DNA of 44,874 nucleotides from Comamonadaceae bacterium. Its GTDB lineage: Bacteria; Pseudomonadota; Gammaproteobacteria; Burkholderiales; Burkholderiaceae_C. The notes under the pieces were generated by a model. It had not been told where the DNA came from and searched no databases. It worked only from the letters and a program-made list of their open reading frames with translations. The first letter of the stretch is position 1; each line of letters opens with the position of its first letter. Below are positions 24,827-33,152 of this stretch, piece by piece. The position numbers were made by a program, and so were the translations under genes. The stretch is taken from assembly GCA_947476465.1 (NCBI GenBank), contig CANJQN010000033.1, forward strand, positions 1-44,874. The letters are read 5' to 3'.

Positions 24827-25677
24827 GCCCAGCGGCCCTGGTCCGCCGTGGCTTCGTGAACCTTGAGGCGGCGCAGATCCATTACCGCGAAGCGGGAGCG
24901 CCCGGCGCGCGCCTTCCCTTGGTGATGGTGCATGCCTCGCCGGCCTCATCGCTGGGCCTGGTGCCGCTGATGCTGGCGATGGCGACCGACCGCCGCGTCA
25001 TCGCCCCGGACACCTTGGGCAACGGCGACTCGGTGGGCGACATCCCACCCGATGCCGACATCGCCTTCTTCGCCCACCGCCTGATGCAAACGCTGGACAC
25101 CCTGGGCATCGAACACTTCGATCTCTATGGCACGCACACCGGCGCGTCCCTGGCCACTGAGCTGGCCCTGGCACAGCCCCAACGCGTGGCCAGCGTGGTG
25201 CTCGACGGCGTGGGCCTTTACCCGGACGATCTGAAGCAAGAGCTCCTGGCCCGCTACGCGCCGCAACTGGCGCCGGACCACCAGGGCATGTATCTGATGT
25301 GGGTGTGGCACTTCGTGCGCGACACCTTCATGTTCTGGCCCTGGTACCGGCTGGATCCGGCGCACCGTCGCGCCGGCGGCCTGCCCGATGCGGCCGCGCT
25401 GCACGCCAAGGTGGTGGACGTGCTCAAGGCCGCGACCACCTACCACCTGCCCTACCGGGCCGCGATCGGCTACGACAAGCGCACGCGGATTCCCCTGCTG
25501 CAGGTGCCCACGCTGGCGGCCTGCGCGCGCAGCGACATGCTCCACATCTACTTCGAGGAACTGCGGCAGCTGGTGCCCGGCGGGCGAGGCGCGTGGATCG
25601 AAGGGGTGCACACACCCGAAGCGGCGGCCGCGACGGCCGAAACCTTGCGCCAGTTCATCGACTCCCATTCAACCTAG
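24823..25677 (+). CDS. Alpha/beta-hydrolase-fold protein with His at the nucleophile position
   Basis: 284 residues from a GTG overlapping the previous stop. The fold is clear: oxyanion region VMVHASPAS (34-42), RRVIAPDTLGNGDS (57-70), a cap around 140-195, acid strand PTLAACARSD (229-238) and C-terminal catalytic His263 in EGVHTP. The nucleophile elbow after LYG reads G103-T-H-T-G107, with His105 where Ser, Asp or Cys is normal. Either chemistry differs from ordinary esterases or the protein binds or cleaves without a covalent intermediate. The rest of the elbow (GASLATELAL) is well formed, so decay seems unlikely. Confidence 0.88.
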   Translation: MSPAALVRRGFVNLEAAQIHYREAGAPGARLPLVMVHASPASSLGLVPLMLAMATDRRVIAPDTLGNGDSVGDIPPDADIAFFAHRLMQTLDTLGIEHFDLYGTHTGASLATELALAQPQRVASVVLDGVGLYPDDLKQELLARYAPQLAPDHQGMYLMWVWHFVRDTFMFWPWYRLDPAHRRAGGLPDAAALHAKVVDVLKAATTYHLPYRAAIGYDKRTRIPLLQVPTLAACARSDMLHIYFEELRQLVPGGRGAWIEGVHTPEAAAATAETLRQFIDSHST

Positions 25678-25690
25678 AAGGACCCACCCC

Positions 25691-26734
25691 ATGCAACGCA
25701 GAAACTTCCTCCAGCGCGCCACGGTCTTCATGGGCGGCCCGCTGGGCGCCTCAACCGCATTGACCCTGGGCGGCAATTGCTTCGTCGGCAATGCCTACGC
25801 CCAGGCGGCCCGCAAGGAAAAATGGGTGTCGCCCTCCAGCGTCACGCCCTTGCAGTGCTACGTGGTGGTCGCCAAGGAAAAGGGCTTCTTCGAAGCCGAG
25901 GGCCTGGACATCACCATCCAGGCGACCCCGGGAACAGCCAACGCCATCACGCAACTCGCCTCGGGCGGCGCGCTGTTCGCCCAGGGCGCCGCCATCAGCA
26001 CCGTGCCGGCGATTGCCAACCAGGGGGCCGGCATCATCACCGTGGGCCAGGTGATCTACCGCAGCGTGTTCGAACTGGCCTCGCCGGCCGGCAAGCCGCT
26101 CAAGGCCGGCGATGACCTGACCGGCAAGACCATCGGCTTGATGTCCGTTGGCGGCTCGACCGACCACTTGCTCAACGCCATGGCGGCCGCCGGCAAGACC
26201 GATCCCAAGTCGATCAAGCGCGTGGTGACCGGCCTGTCGGCGGGGGCCTATACCTACCTGCAACGGGGCCAGGTGGACGCCTTCTTTTCCTACTACCCCA
26301 TGCGGATTGCGCTGGAGGCCCAGGGCGCGGCGCTCCACTACACCAACACGGACGACGTCGCGCCGATCCCGCCCGACAGCATCATCGTGTCGTCGAGCGC
26401 ACTGACCAGCGAAGCGGACCGCAAAGCCGTGATCGGCTACCTGCGGGCCTGCAGCAAGGGCATGCAGTTCCTGCTGGATTCGGCCAACTACGATGCGGCC
26501 GCCTCGATGCTGGCCAAGTACAACCCGGTGGAGGTAGCGGACCGCGCCCTGGCCCGCAAGAAATTCGAGGCGGTCGCCGCCCTGGCCCGGCGCCCCGCCA
26601 GCGTGCCCTTCATGCACTGCGATCCCAAGGCTTGGGAGAGCGGCGTGAAGCTGATGGAGGGAATCGGCCTGATCAAGCCCAATGCCAAGCCGCTGTCGGC
26701 CTACTACACCAACGATCTGGTCAAGCAGATCTGA
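25691..26734 (+). CDS. ABC importer substrate-binding protein (NMT1/SsuA-like) with Tat-type signal
   Basis: A 347-residue periplasmic binding protein from the ATG at 25691; the frame is open further upstream but only inside the hydrolase gene. The N-terminus QRRNFLQ followed by a moderately hydrophobic stretch and AYAQA is a plausible twin-arginine signal with cleavage near residue 37. The mature part has VVVAKEKGFFEAEGLDITIQ, the hallmark of NMT1/THI5-like receptors, and LTGKTIGLMSVGGSTDHLL. It completes the importer with the ATPase and permease genes located 1.3-3 kb upstream. Tat export would suit folding or cofactor loading before transport. Confidence 0.92.
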   Translation: MQRRNFLQRATVFMGGPLGASTALTLGGNCFVGNAYAQAARKEKWVSPSSVTPLQCYVVVAKEKGFFEAEGLDITIQATPGTANAITQLASGGALFAQGAAISTVPAIANQGAGIITVGQVIYRSVFELASPAGKPLKAGDDLTGKTIGLMSVGGSTDHLLNAMAAAGKTDPKSIKRVVTGLSAGAYTYLQRGQVDAFFSYYPMRIALEAQGAALHYTNTDDVAPIPPDSIIVSSSALTSEADRKAVIGYLRACSKGMQFLLDSANYDAAASMLAKYNPVEVADRALARKKFEAVAALARRPASVPFMHCDPKAWESGVKLMEGIGLIKPNAKPLSAYYTNDLVKQI

Positions 26735-26751
26735 ACGGAAAGGGCGCCATC

Positions 26752-27540
26752 ATGCACAGCCAGGGATTCTCGACACCACGCACCCGCACCGGGAAATCTG
26801 CGCTGGTCAAGCCGCTGCCGCACCATATCAGCCTGGATGCGCTCCACGTCACTTTCCGCAGCACCGAGGCGGCGGCCGCGAACTTCCTGCCGCCGGGGCT
26901 CGAGCCGGTCGAAGGGGGCCTGGGCTGGTTGATGATCGGCGAGCTGTCCAAGTACAGCGATGTCGACCGCGACCAGGCCTGGCGCTCGCCGGACCGATGC
27001 AACTACAACGAGTGCGTGCTGGGCTTCTATGCGCGGCACAAGGACCGCGTCGGCCGCTACAGCGCGCAGGTGTGGGTGGACCGGGACTGGTCGCTGGTGA
27101 TGGGGCAGATCTTCGGCTGGGGCAAGAAGCTCGCCAGCGTCAACCGGACACGCTGCAATCCCTACAACCCCGCCTTTCGCAATTCGATGCCCAAGGTGGG
27201 CGGCACGGTGGACCGCAACGGCACACGGATCATCCACGCAACCGTCGAGGTCGGGCACCAGCCGACGGTGATCGAGAAGCTGCCCGATTTCGGCTCAACC
27301 ATCTTCTTGCATCGCTACCTGGCGGGAGCGGGGCCGCAGGTGGCGACCGTGGACGAACTGCTGGAGCTCAAGCTCTCGAACGTGGCATCCTCGCCCGTCA
27401 CTGTGGGCAAGGGCGAGGTGAGGTTCTGCGGCTCGGAGGACGAGGAACTGGATTTGCTGGGCGAGGTCGAAGTGACGGGCGGGTACCTGTATCAGCGGGG
27501 CTGGACGACGGATGCGTTGGCGGTGGCCTTGCAGGTGTGA
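26752..27540 (+). CDS. Acetoacetate-decarboxylase-like protein
   Basis: A 262-residue member of the ADC superfamily, from an ATG 17 bp after the receptor stop. In true ADC a lysine forms a Schiff base with a beta-keto acid, helped by two glutamates. Here Lys125/Lys126 in QIFGWGKKLASV lie in the matching GxxKK context, and Glu64 (IGELSKYSD) and Glu87 (NYNECVLGF) lie where the conserved acids are expected. Other superfamily members are enzymes with aldolase-dehydratase rather than decarboxylase activity. It is probably a Schiff-base enzyme acting on a keto acid in this pathway, with exact chemistry open. Confidence 0.82.
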   Translation: MHSQGFSTPRTRTGKSALVKPLPHHISLDALHVTFRSTEAAAANFLPPGLEPVEGGLGWLMIGELSKYSDVDRDQAWRSPDRCNYNECVLGFYARHKDRVGRYSAQVWVDRDWSLVMGQIFGWGKKLASVNRTRCNPYNPAFRNSMPKVGGTVDRNGTRIIHATVEVGHQPTVIEKLPDFGSTIFLHRYLAGAGPQVATVDELLELKLSNVASSPVTVGKGEVRFCGSEDEELDLLGEVEVTGGYLYQRGWTTDALAVALQV

Positions 27541-27720
27541 ATCGGCGAGCAACCTCGTAGCAGATCGCCCCAAAGTCGTGACCGACAGGCGCCAACACTT
27601 CCCGCCGGAGGCCGTCTCGCAGCGAGCCATCGCTTCAACGACAGACCGGGTCTTGAACTCCGCGATCCGCGAAACCACGCCCGCGTGCCGCCAGTCAAAC
27701 CGAAAACCTGAGCACCGCCG

Positions 27721-28914
27721 ATGAGCTCTCGCACCCTCAAGGGCCGCGCCGCCATCGTGGGCATCGGCCAGACGGCTTACTTCAAGCACGGGCAGTCGCC
27801 CGATGCCGAATTCAAGCTCGCGCTGCAGGCCATCCTTCTTGCTTGCCAGGATGCCGGGGTCCATCCACAGCAGATCGATGGGTTCGCCTCGTATGGCGAT
27901 GACCGCAACGACGCCGCACGGCTGGCGGCGGCGCTGGGCTTGCCCCGCCTGCGGTCGGCCACGATGCAGTGGGGCGGCGGCGGCGGCGGTTGCTGCGCGT
28001 CGATTGCGAACGCTGCGGCGGCGATCGCGACCGGGCAGGCGGACTGCGTGGTGGTGTTTCGCTCTCTTGCGCAGGGCCAGTATGGCCGGTTCAGTCAGAG
28101 CGCGGGGGCGGGCACGGTCTGCGGTGAGCAGGCCTACCTGGTTCCCTACGGCGTCATTTCGCCGCCCCAAAAGTTTGCCATGCGCGTGCGGCGCTACATG
28201 CACGAGCACGGCGTGCGCCAGGAGGCACTGCGCGCCATCGCGCTGGCGTCGTATCACCATGCCCAGGCCAACCCGCGGGCGGTGATGCATGGCAAGCCCC
28301 TGGATGCCGCCAAGTACGACGCGTCGCGCTGGATCACCGAGCCCTTCCACCTGTTCGACTGCTGCATGGAGAACGACGGCGCGGCTGCCGTGGTGATGGT
28401 GAGCGCCGAACGCGCGGCCGACTTCGGGCGCAAGTGCGTTTACGTGCTGGGCGCTGCGGCGGGCTCCGGCCCCCGCTTCGCGGCCCCTGCTCACAATGGC
28501 CCCGTCTATGCCACCGCCAACTTCGGGGCGATCGCTAAAGACCTCTACCGCATGGCCGCCCTGACGCCCGCAGACGTCGGCGTGGTGCAAAGCTACGAGA
28601 ACTTCACGGGCGGGGTGGTGATGGCGCTGGCCGAGCACGGTTTTTTCCGGCCCGAAGAGGCCAACGAGTTCTGCACGCTCGACAACCTCACCGCGCCACA
28701 GGGCCGATTGCCGCTCAACACCAGCGGCGGCAACCTGGCCGAGTGCTACCTGCACGGCTTTGAGCTCGTGCTCGAGGCGGTGCGGCAGGTCCGCGGCACC
28801 TCGACGTCGCAAGCGCCTCGCAACGATGTCGCGCTGGTCATCGGCGGCCCGATGGCCGCACCCACCAGCGACCTTCTGCTCGGTTCGCTGGCAGCCTTGG
28901 GAGCGTCCACATGA
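27721..28914 (+). CDS. SCP-x-type thiolase-like protein (possible retro-aldolase subunit)
   Basis: 397 residues with a thiolase fold of the lipid-transfer/SCP-x branch: KGRAAIVGIGQTAYF start, a Gly-rich block WGGGGGGCC (84-92), SYENFTGG and the C-terminal NTSGGNLAECYLHG instead of the GHP and CxGGG motifs of degradative thiolases. Cys91/Cys92 lie near the usual nucleophile position. Its ATGA overlap with a DUF35 gene is the arrangement known for Ltp2-ChsH2 and related pairs, where the complex splits a beta-hydroxyacyl-CoA by retro-aldol reaction. A gap of 180 bp without recognised genes separates it from the ADC-like gene. Confidence 0.88.
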   Translation: MSSRTLKGRAAIVGIGQTAYFKHGQSPDAEFKLALQAILLACQDAGVHPQQIDGFASYGDDRNDAARLAAALGLPRLRSATMQWGGGGGGCCASIANAAAAIATGQADCVVVFRSLAQGQYGRFSQSAGAGTVCGEQAYLVPYGVISPPQKFAMRVRRYMHEHGVRQEALRAIALASYHHAQANPRAVMHGKPLDAAKYDASRWITEPFHLFDCCMENDGAAAVVMVSAERAADFGRKCVYVLGAAAGSGPRFAAPAHNGPVYATANFGAIAKDLYRMAALTPADVGVVQSYENFTGGVVMALAEHGFFRPEEANEFCTLDNLTAPQGRLPLNTSGGNLAECYLHGFELVLEAVRQVRGTSTSQAPRNDVALVIGGPMAAPTSDLLLGSLAALGAST

Positions 28915-29357
28915 CAGCGCGGCCGTCGTACCTGCCCTCGGGATTGCCGATCCCCGTGCCCGAGCCGGACGGGGTGTCCGAGCCGTATTGGTGCGGCCTG
29001 CGCGAAGGCATTTTGCGTGTGCAACGCTGCGCGCACTGCCACGCCTGGCAGTTCGGCCCTGAATGGATTTGCCATGCCTGCCTGAAGTTTGATCCGGCCT
29101 GGGTGGCGGTCGAGCCTTCAGGCGAGATCTACAGCTGGGAGCGCGTGTGGCACCCGGCCCACCCAGCCCTCAAGGACCATGGCCCCTACCTTGCGGTGCT
29201 GGTGGAACTGCCGCACGCAGGCCGCGTCCGCATGATCGGCAACCTGCTGGGCGATCCCTTGCAAGACGTGCGCATTGGGGCCCAGGTGGAGGGTGTCTTC
29301 GAGCATCACCCGCAAGCCAGCCCTGCGTATTCGCTGCTGCAGTGGCGCTACCGATGA
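28911..29357 (+). CDS. DUF35 zinc-ribbon/OB-fold protein
   Basis: 148 residues. A rubredoxin-like zinc ribbon is shown by Cys40-x2-Cys43 (QRCAHCHAW) and Cys54-x2-Cys57 (ICHACLKF), followed by an OB-fold half with GEIYSWERVWHP and YLAVLVELPHAGRVRMIGN. DUF35 proteins are obligate partners of SCP-x/Ltp-type thiolases and HMG-CoA-forming or aldolase complexes. The start overlaps the thiolase-like stop by 4 bp, so a heteromeric complex is very likely. It ends the plus-strand cluster; 25 bp later the convergent CoA-transferase gene ends. Confidence 0.92.
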   Translation: MTARPSYLPSGLPIPVPEPDGVSEPYWCGLREGILRVQRCAHCHAWQFGPEWICHACLKFDPAWVAVEPSGEIYSWERVWHPAHPALKDHGPYLAVLVELPHAGRVRMIGNLLGDPLQDVRIGAQVEGVFEHHPQASPAYSLLQWRYR

Positions 29358-29382
29358 CGCTTCGGGCCCGAGCGGCGTGAAG

Positions 29383-30585
29383 CTAGCGAGCCAAAGCTTC
29401 GACGACGGAATGCAGCTTCAACTGCGCGATGCGCGCGTCATCCAGGCCGTAGTCCCCCAAGATCGCATCAGAGTGCTCGCCAAGCTGCGGGGGCGCCAGA
29501 CGCACAGACCCTTGAGGGTTCGAATCAAATCGCAGGGGATTGCCGATCAGCTGGATCTCACCGAGCGTGCTGTGCGCGACGGACTCCAGCAGACCGTTGG
29601 CCAGGACCTGGGGGTCCTTCATCACTTCAGCCATGGTGCTGATCGGGCCCGCCGGGATGCCGGCGTCAACGAGCACGTCGATCCACTCGCTCTTGCTTCG
29701 CGCCCCCAACGCGGCGTCCAGAGCAGCGCTCAAGGCGGCACGGTTCGCGACCCGCAGGTCATTGGTCTTGAAGCGCGGGTCATCGAGCAATTGCGGCTGG
29801 CCGATGCACCGGCACAGATCTCGCCACATCTTCTCGTTGGCGACACCCACATTCAAGAGGCCGTCTTTGGCGCGAAAGGCGCCGTACGGACTGATCGAGG
29901 GATGGTCGTTGCCGATCGGCACCGGGACCTCCCCCAGGCTCAGGTAGCGTTGCCCCTGGACACACAGCAGGCTGACCAGGCCCGCTAACAGGGAGGTTTC
30001 GACGATCTGGCCTTCGCCCGTGCGCTGCCTTTGAGCCAGCGCCGCCTGCACGCCGATCGCGGTCCACATGCCGGCCACGAGGTCGCCCAGCGGAACGCCC
30101 ATCCGGGTGGGTGAATTCTGGTCCGCGCCGGTGATGCTCATCATTCCGGACATGCCCTGTGCGATCTGGTCGACGCTGCGCCAGCTTGCGCGCGGGCCCT
30201 TGCTGCCCAGGCCGGTCACCCGCGCGCAGATCAGGCGTGGATTGGCCTTTCGCAGTTCGGCAAAGCCAAGCCCCATCTCCTCCATCGCGCCAGGCTTGAA
30301 GTTCTCGACAACGACATCGGCGCTCAAGGCCATCTCGCGGATCAGCGCGAGCCCACGCGGATCGCGAAAATTGACGGCCAGGCTGCGCTTGTTTCTGCCG
30401 ACGCTGAGGTAATACACGCTGATGCCTCGGTCGAACGGTCCCCACGACCGCATGTGGTCACCGGTGCCGGTTGGCTCCACCTTGGCGATGTCGGCGCCCA
30501 GGTCACCCAGGATCGTCGTACTGAACGGACCGGCCAGCCATCTGGTGAGGTCGAGCACCTTGACTCCGTGAAGGGGTAGCGTCAT
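29383..30585 (-). CDS. Class III CoA-transferase (CaiB/BaiF family)
   Basis: A 400-residue family III CoA-transferase, moving CoA between a donor acyl-CoA and a free acid. The N-terminus LPLHGVKVLDLTRWLAGPFS and LGDLGADIAKVEP are family hallmarks. The catalytic aspartate, which forms the aspartyl-CoA anhydride, is Asp168 in MGVPLGDLVAGM. SVGRNKRSLAVNFRDPRG (61-78) binds CoA. Its start overlaps the crotonase stop by 4 bp. It is last in the gntR, Bug, crotonase, CoA-transferase unit and would activate the imported carboxylate. Confidence 0.95.
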   Translation of the reverse strand: MTLPLHGVKVLDLTRWLAGPFSTTILGDLGADIAKVEPTGTGDHMRSWGPFDRGISVYYLSVGRNKRSLAVNFRDPRGLALIREMALSADVVVENFKPGAMEEMGLGFAELRKANPRLICARVTGLGSKGPRASWRSVDQIAQGMSGMMSITGADQNSPTRMGVPLGDLVAGMWTAIGVQAALAQRQRTGEGQIVETSLLAGLVSLLCVQGQRYLSLGEVPVPIGNDHPSISPYGAFRAKDGLLNVGVANEKMWRDLCRCIGQPQLLDDPRFKTNDLRVANRAALSAALDAALGARSKSEWIDVLVDAGIPAGPISTMAEVMKDPQVLANGLLESVAHSTLGEIQLIGNPLRFDSNPQGSVRLAPPQLGEHSDAILGDYGLDDARIAQLKLHSVVEALAR

Positions 30586-31343
30586 TTCGAGTTTCCGTCC
30601 TTGTTCTTCCAGCCGGCGAGCCGGCCTGAAGCCGCTGACGCGGCGATCGACTGCTCATGCGCATCACGCATGGCGGCCAGGGTGTCCGAACGCCAGTGAG
30701 GCATGTTCAAGAAGCGCTTGGTCGTGGCGAGCACGCGCGGCTCGCACTGGATGATTGCATCGGCATACTTTTGCACCGCATCCGCCAGGTTGGCACGGTC
30801 CGTCAACTCGCATAAAAATCCGATTCTTGCCATCTCCTGGGCATCGATCGGCAAGCCGGTCAGCAGCAGCCGCTTTGTCGTCGCTGTGCCCAAGTGCCGC
30901 ACGAAGCGCTGCATGCCCCCGGGATAGAGGTTGATGCCCAGCCTGGCGGTGGGCATGCTCATTTTGGAGCCGGTCACGCCGATGCGGATGTCACAGCACA
31001 ACGCCAGGTCAACACCGCCCCCGTAAATGCTGCCGTTCATCGCGCAAATGGTCGGCGTCGCGAACGATTCGAGGCGATCGAGCAGCGCCTCCCATCGCTT
31101 GTCCAGGCCAGCGTTCAGCGAAGAGGCGTCGTAGCCTGAGCAAAATGTCTTCTCGCCGCTTCCAGTCAAAACGACGACCCGCGTTTGCGCGGCGGACTCC
31201 AGCTCATCGAGATGCTGAGCCAGCACCTCCAGATCGGACGGCGTGATCCGGTTGTGCGCGGCGGGTGCGGACAATGTGATCGTGGCCCGTCCGTTCACCA
31301 CCTCCAGCCGTGGCGGCGCCTGCAGGGAACCGTCAGCGGTCAT
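30582..31343 (-). CDS. Crotonase-family protein lacking the usual catalytic glutamates
   Basis: 253 residues with a crotonase fold: oxyanion segments FCSGYDASSL (67-76) and NGSIYGGGVDLAL (103-115). Where hydratases have the first Glu (GGGCE) this protein has Asp112 (GGGVD), and where they have the second (PE) it has Thr132 (MPTARLG). Ordinary water addition is therefore doubtful; isomerase, hydrolase, lyase or decarboxylase chemistry is possible. The frame is open upstream, but the ATG at 31341-31343 overlaps the Bug stop as ATGA and gives the normal length, so it is the start. Coupled to the Bug and CoA-transferase genes. Confidence 0.88.
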   Translation of the reverse strand: MTADGSLQAPPRLEVVNGRATITLSAPAAHNRITPSDLEVLAQHLDELESAAQTRVVVLTGSGEKTFCSGYDASSLNAGLDKRWEALLDRLESFATPTICAMNGSIYGGGVDLALCCDIRIGVTGSKMSMPTARLGINLYPGGMQRFVRHLGTATTKRLLLTGLPIDAQEMARIGFLCELTDRANLADAVQKYADAIIQCEPRVLATTKRFLNMPHWRSDTLAAMRDAHEQSIAASAASGRLAGWKNKDGNSK

Positions 31344-32365
31344 CGCGCCTTCATTCCGGTGCGCTCGACAACCAGTTGGTGGATGGTGCGGTCTTTCTGA
31401 ACCTTGGCCTGAAACAGCGGTTGCGGCTCGCCTCCCGGGAAGGCGCCCAGCGACACGACACGCTCGCGCGCGGCCGGGTCGGCAAGGACGGTGCCGATTT
31501 CCTTGTTCAGGCGATTGACGATCGCCATGTCCGTGCCTGCGGGCGCCATGATCCCGATCCATATCGCGTAAGTCGCCTCGGGGTAACCGAGTTCGGCCAG
31601 CGTGGGGACATCCGGCAGCGCCGGCCAGCGCGACGCGCTGGTGATCGCCAGCGCGCGAAGTGCGCCGGAGCTCACGTGGGGCAGCGCCCCTAACAGCGAC
31701 GAGATCACGATCGGTACCTGCCCCCCCAGGGCATCCTGCAACGCCGGAGCAGCGCCCTTGTAGGGCACGTGCACGAGCTGGATCTTGGCTGCGTTCATGA
31801 ACAGTTCCATGGCGATGTGAACCGGTATGCCATAGCCAGCACTTCCGTAGGCAATGGTGTTGGGATCCGCCTTGGCCGCGGACACCAGTTGCGCCAGTGT
31901 CTGGAACTTCGAGTTGCGCGGCACCACGATAAGTGAGGGGCCCTCGGAAAGTTGCACGACTGGAATGAAGTCCCTTTCCGCCTGGTAGCCCGCATCCGCG
32001 TAGATCAGCGGGTTCATGGTGTGGTTGTTGGCGGTCACCAGCAAGGTGTGGCCATCGGGCGGCGACTTTGCAACGTACTGCGACGCGATGTTGCCGCCCG
32101 CACCGGCGCGGTTCTCGACGACCACCGATTGCCCGAGCGGGGACGCAACGCGCTGCGCTACAAAGCGCGCCATCGCATCGGCGCCTCCCCCTGGCGACGT
32201 GATCACGACCAAATGCACCGGCCGGCTCGGATAGCCCGTCTGCGCCGCAACCTGCAGGCAAAAAAGCATCGACAAGAGGCCGACAAGCCAATACAGCGGT
32301 CGCGTCGTTGAACGCAGGCTCAGACCAGATAGAACGAAGTCGCGTGGTGCCGCATGGGAAGTCAT
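31340..32365 (-). CDS. Bug-type tripartite tricarboxylate transporter receptor
   Basis: A 341-residue periplasmic solute receptor of the TctC/Bug family. After a long N-terminus, a hydrophobic stretch (about 24-40) ends in LQVAAQ, a likely cleavage site. The mature part has YPSRPVHLVVITSPGGGADAMAR, VVVENRAGAGGNIAS, VHVPYKGAAPALQDALGGQV and the C-terminal RV...F-type helix. Bug receptors bind carboxylates. No TctA/TctB membrane genes are nearby, the usual situation in Burkholderiales. AGGAG precedes the ATG by 6 bases. Its ATGA overlap with the crotonase gene ties uptake to catabolism. Confidence 0.93.
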   Translation of the reverse strand: MTSHAAPRDFVLSGLSLRSTTRPLYWLVGLLSMLFCLQVAAQTGYPSRPVHLVVITSPGGGADAMARFVAQRVASPLGQSVVVENRAGAGGNIASQYVAKSPPDGHTLLVTANNHTMNPLIYADAGYQAERDFIPVVQLSEGPSLIVVPRNSKFQTLAQLVSAAKADPNTIAYGSAGYGIPVHIAMELFMNAAKIQLVHVPYKGAAPALQDALGGQVPIVISSLLGALPHVSSGALRALAITSASRWPALPDVPTLAELGYPEATYAIWIGIMAPAGTDMAIVNRLNKEIGTVLADPAARERVVSLGAFPGGEPQPLFQAKVQKDRTIHQLVVERTGMKAR

Positions 32366-32408
32366 AAGATCTCCTGGTCCTTGGTTGAATTGCGCTGGGC
32401 GTGGCGGT

Positions 32409-33137
32409 TTACGCGGTGTCGAGATAGGACGTTGGCAGCTGCGCCGCCAACTCAGACAACAGCGCGGCCTGAATCGTCATGTGGTTGCGCATCTTCAGCG
32501 CGGCTTTCGCAGCGAGCCCCTCGATGACGACCTTCGCGATTGCGCTGTGCTCACGGCTCGAGACCTTCATGCGTGCGTGACTCAACAGGCGAAACCGCCG
32601 ATAGGGTACGAGGCGGTGGTTCAGCGCCATCGTCGTCTCGCACAGGTACTCATTGTGTGAGCCCCGATAAAGAATTTCGTGAAAGGCCTGGTTCGCCTCA
32701 AAGTAGTCGCCGGGGTCCACGCCCGGCGTGTCCGCGAGCACCGCGCAGCGCTGGGTCGCACTGGCCAGCAATAACCGTTCCGCGCTTGACATGTGATCGG
32801 CCGCCAGCTTTGCGCACAGCGCCTCCAGTTCGGCCTCGACATCGAACATCTGGATGATCTTGCGCAAAGGGATCGGCGTGACCACCGTGCGCCGGCTGCC
32901 CCTGAACTGCACCCAGTCGATGGCCGCCAGTTGAAGCAAGGCCTCGCGCACCGGTGTCCGCGAAACATTGAACTGGCTGGCGAGCGCAGCCTCGTCGATG
33001 TACTGACCTGGCTGCAGGCTGCCGTCGAGCACCCGCCCTTCGATGTACTGGCGGATTGCCGAAGCACTCGCGTGACGCTGTCGCTTGCCACGCTCCGCAC
33101 GGATGTCTCCGGCGGGCGGGAGATGATGGACAGTCAT
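32409..33137 (-). CDS. GntR-family regulator (FCD type)
   Basis: 242 residues from the ATG at 33135-33137. A longer frame to 33194 would run through the palindromic operator and is rejected. The winged helix (about 25-90) carries GSLQPGQYIDEAALASQFNV and SRTPVREALLQL. The C-terminal FCD domain has the metal-type pattern: Asp/Asn/His in FEANQAFHEILYRGSHNEYL and His in MRNHMTIQ. It heads the Bug, crotonase and CoA-transferase genes, 43 bp before Bug, and probably represses them and itself through the palindrome at 33153-33166. Confidence 0.93.
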   Translation of the reverse strand: MTVHHLPPAGDIRAERGKRQRHASASAIRQYIEGRVLDGSLQPGQYIDEAALASQFNVSRTPVREALLQLAAIDWVQFRGSRRTVVTPIPLRKIIQMFDVEAELEALCAKLAADHMSSAERLLLASATQRCAVLADTPGVDPGDYFEANQAFHEILYRGSHNEYLCETTMALNHRLVPYRRFRLLSHARMKVSSREHSAIAKVVIEGLAAKAALKMRNHMTIQAALLSELAAQLPTSYLDTA

Positions 33138-33152
33138 ATGCAGACCACGTAA

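Noticed and set aside
29340..29382. Terminator between the DUF35 and CoA-transferase genes
   Set aside because: TCGGGCCCGA is symmetric but leaves no loop, and the flanking arms are mismatched; not enough for a call.
31344..32291. N-terminal extension of the second crotonase frame
   Set aside because: It runs antiphase within the Bug receptor gene and lacks motifs; the ATGA overlap defines the start.
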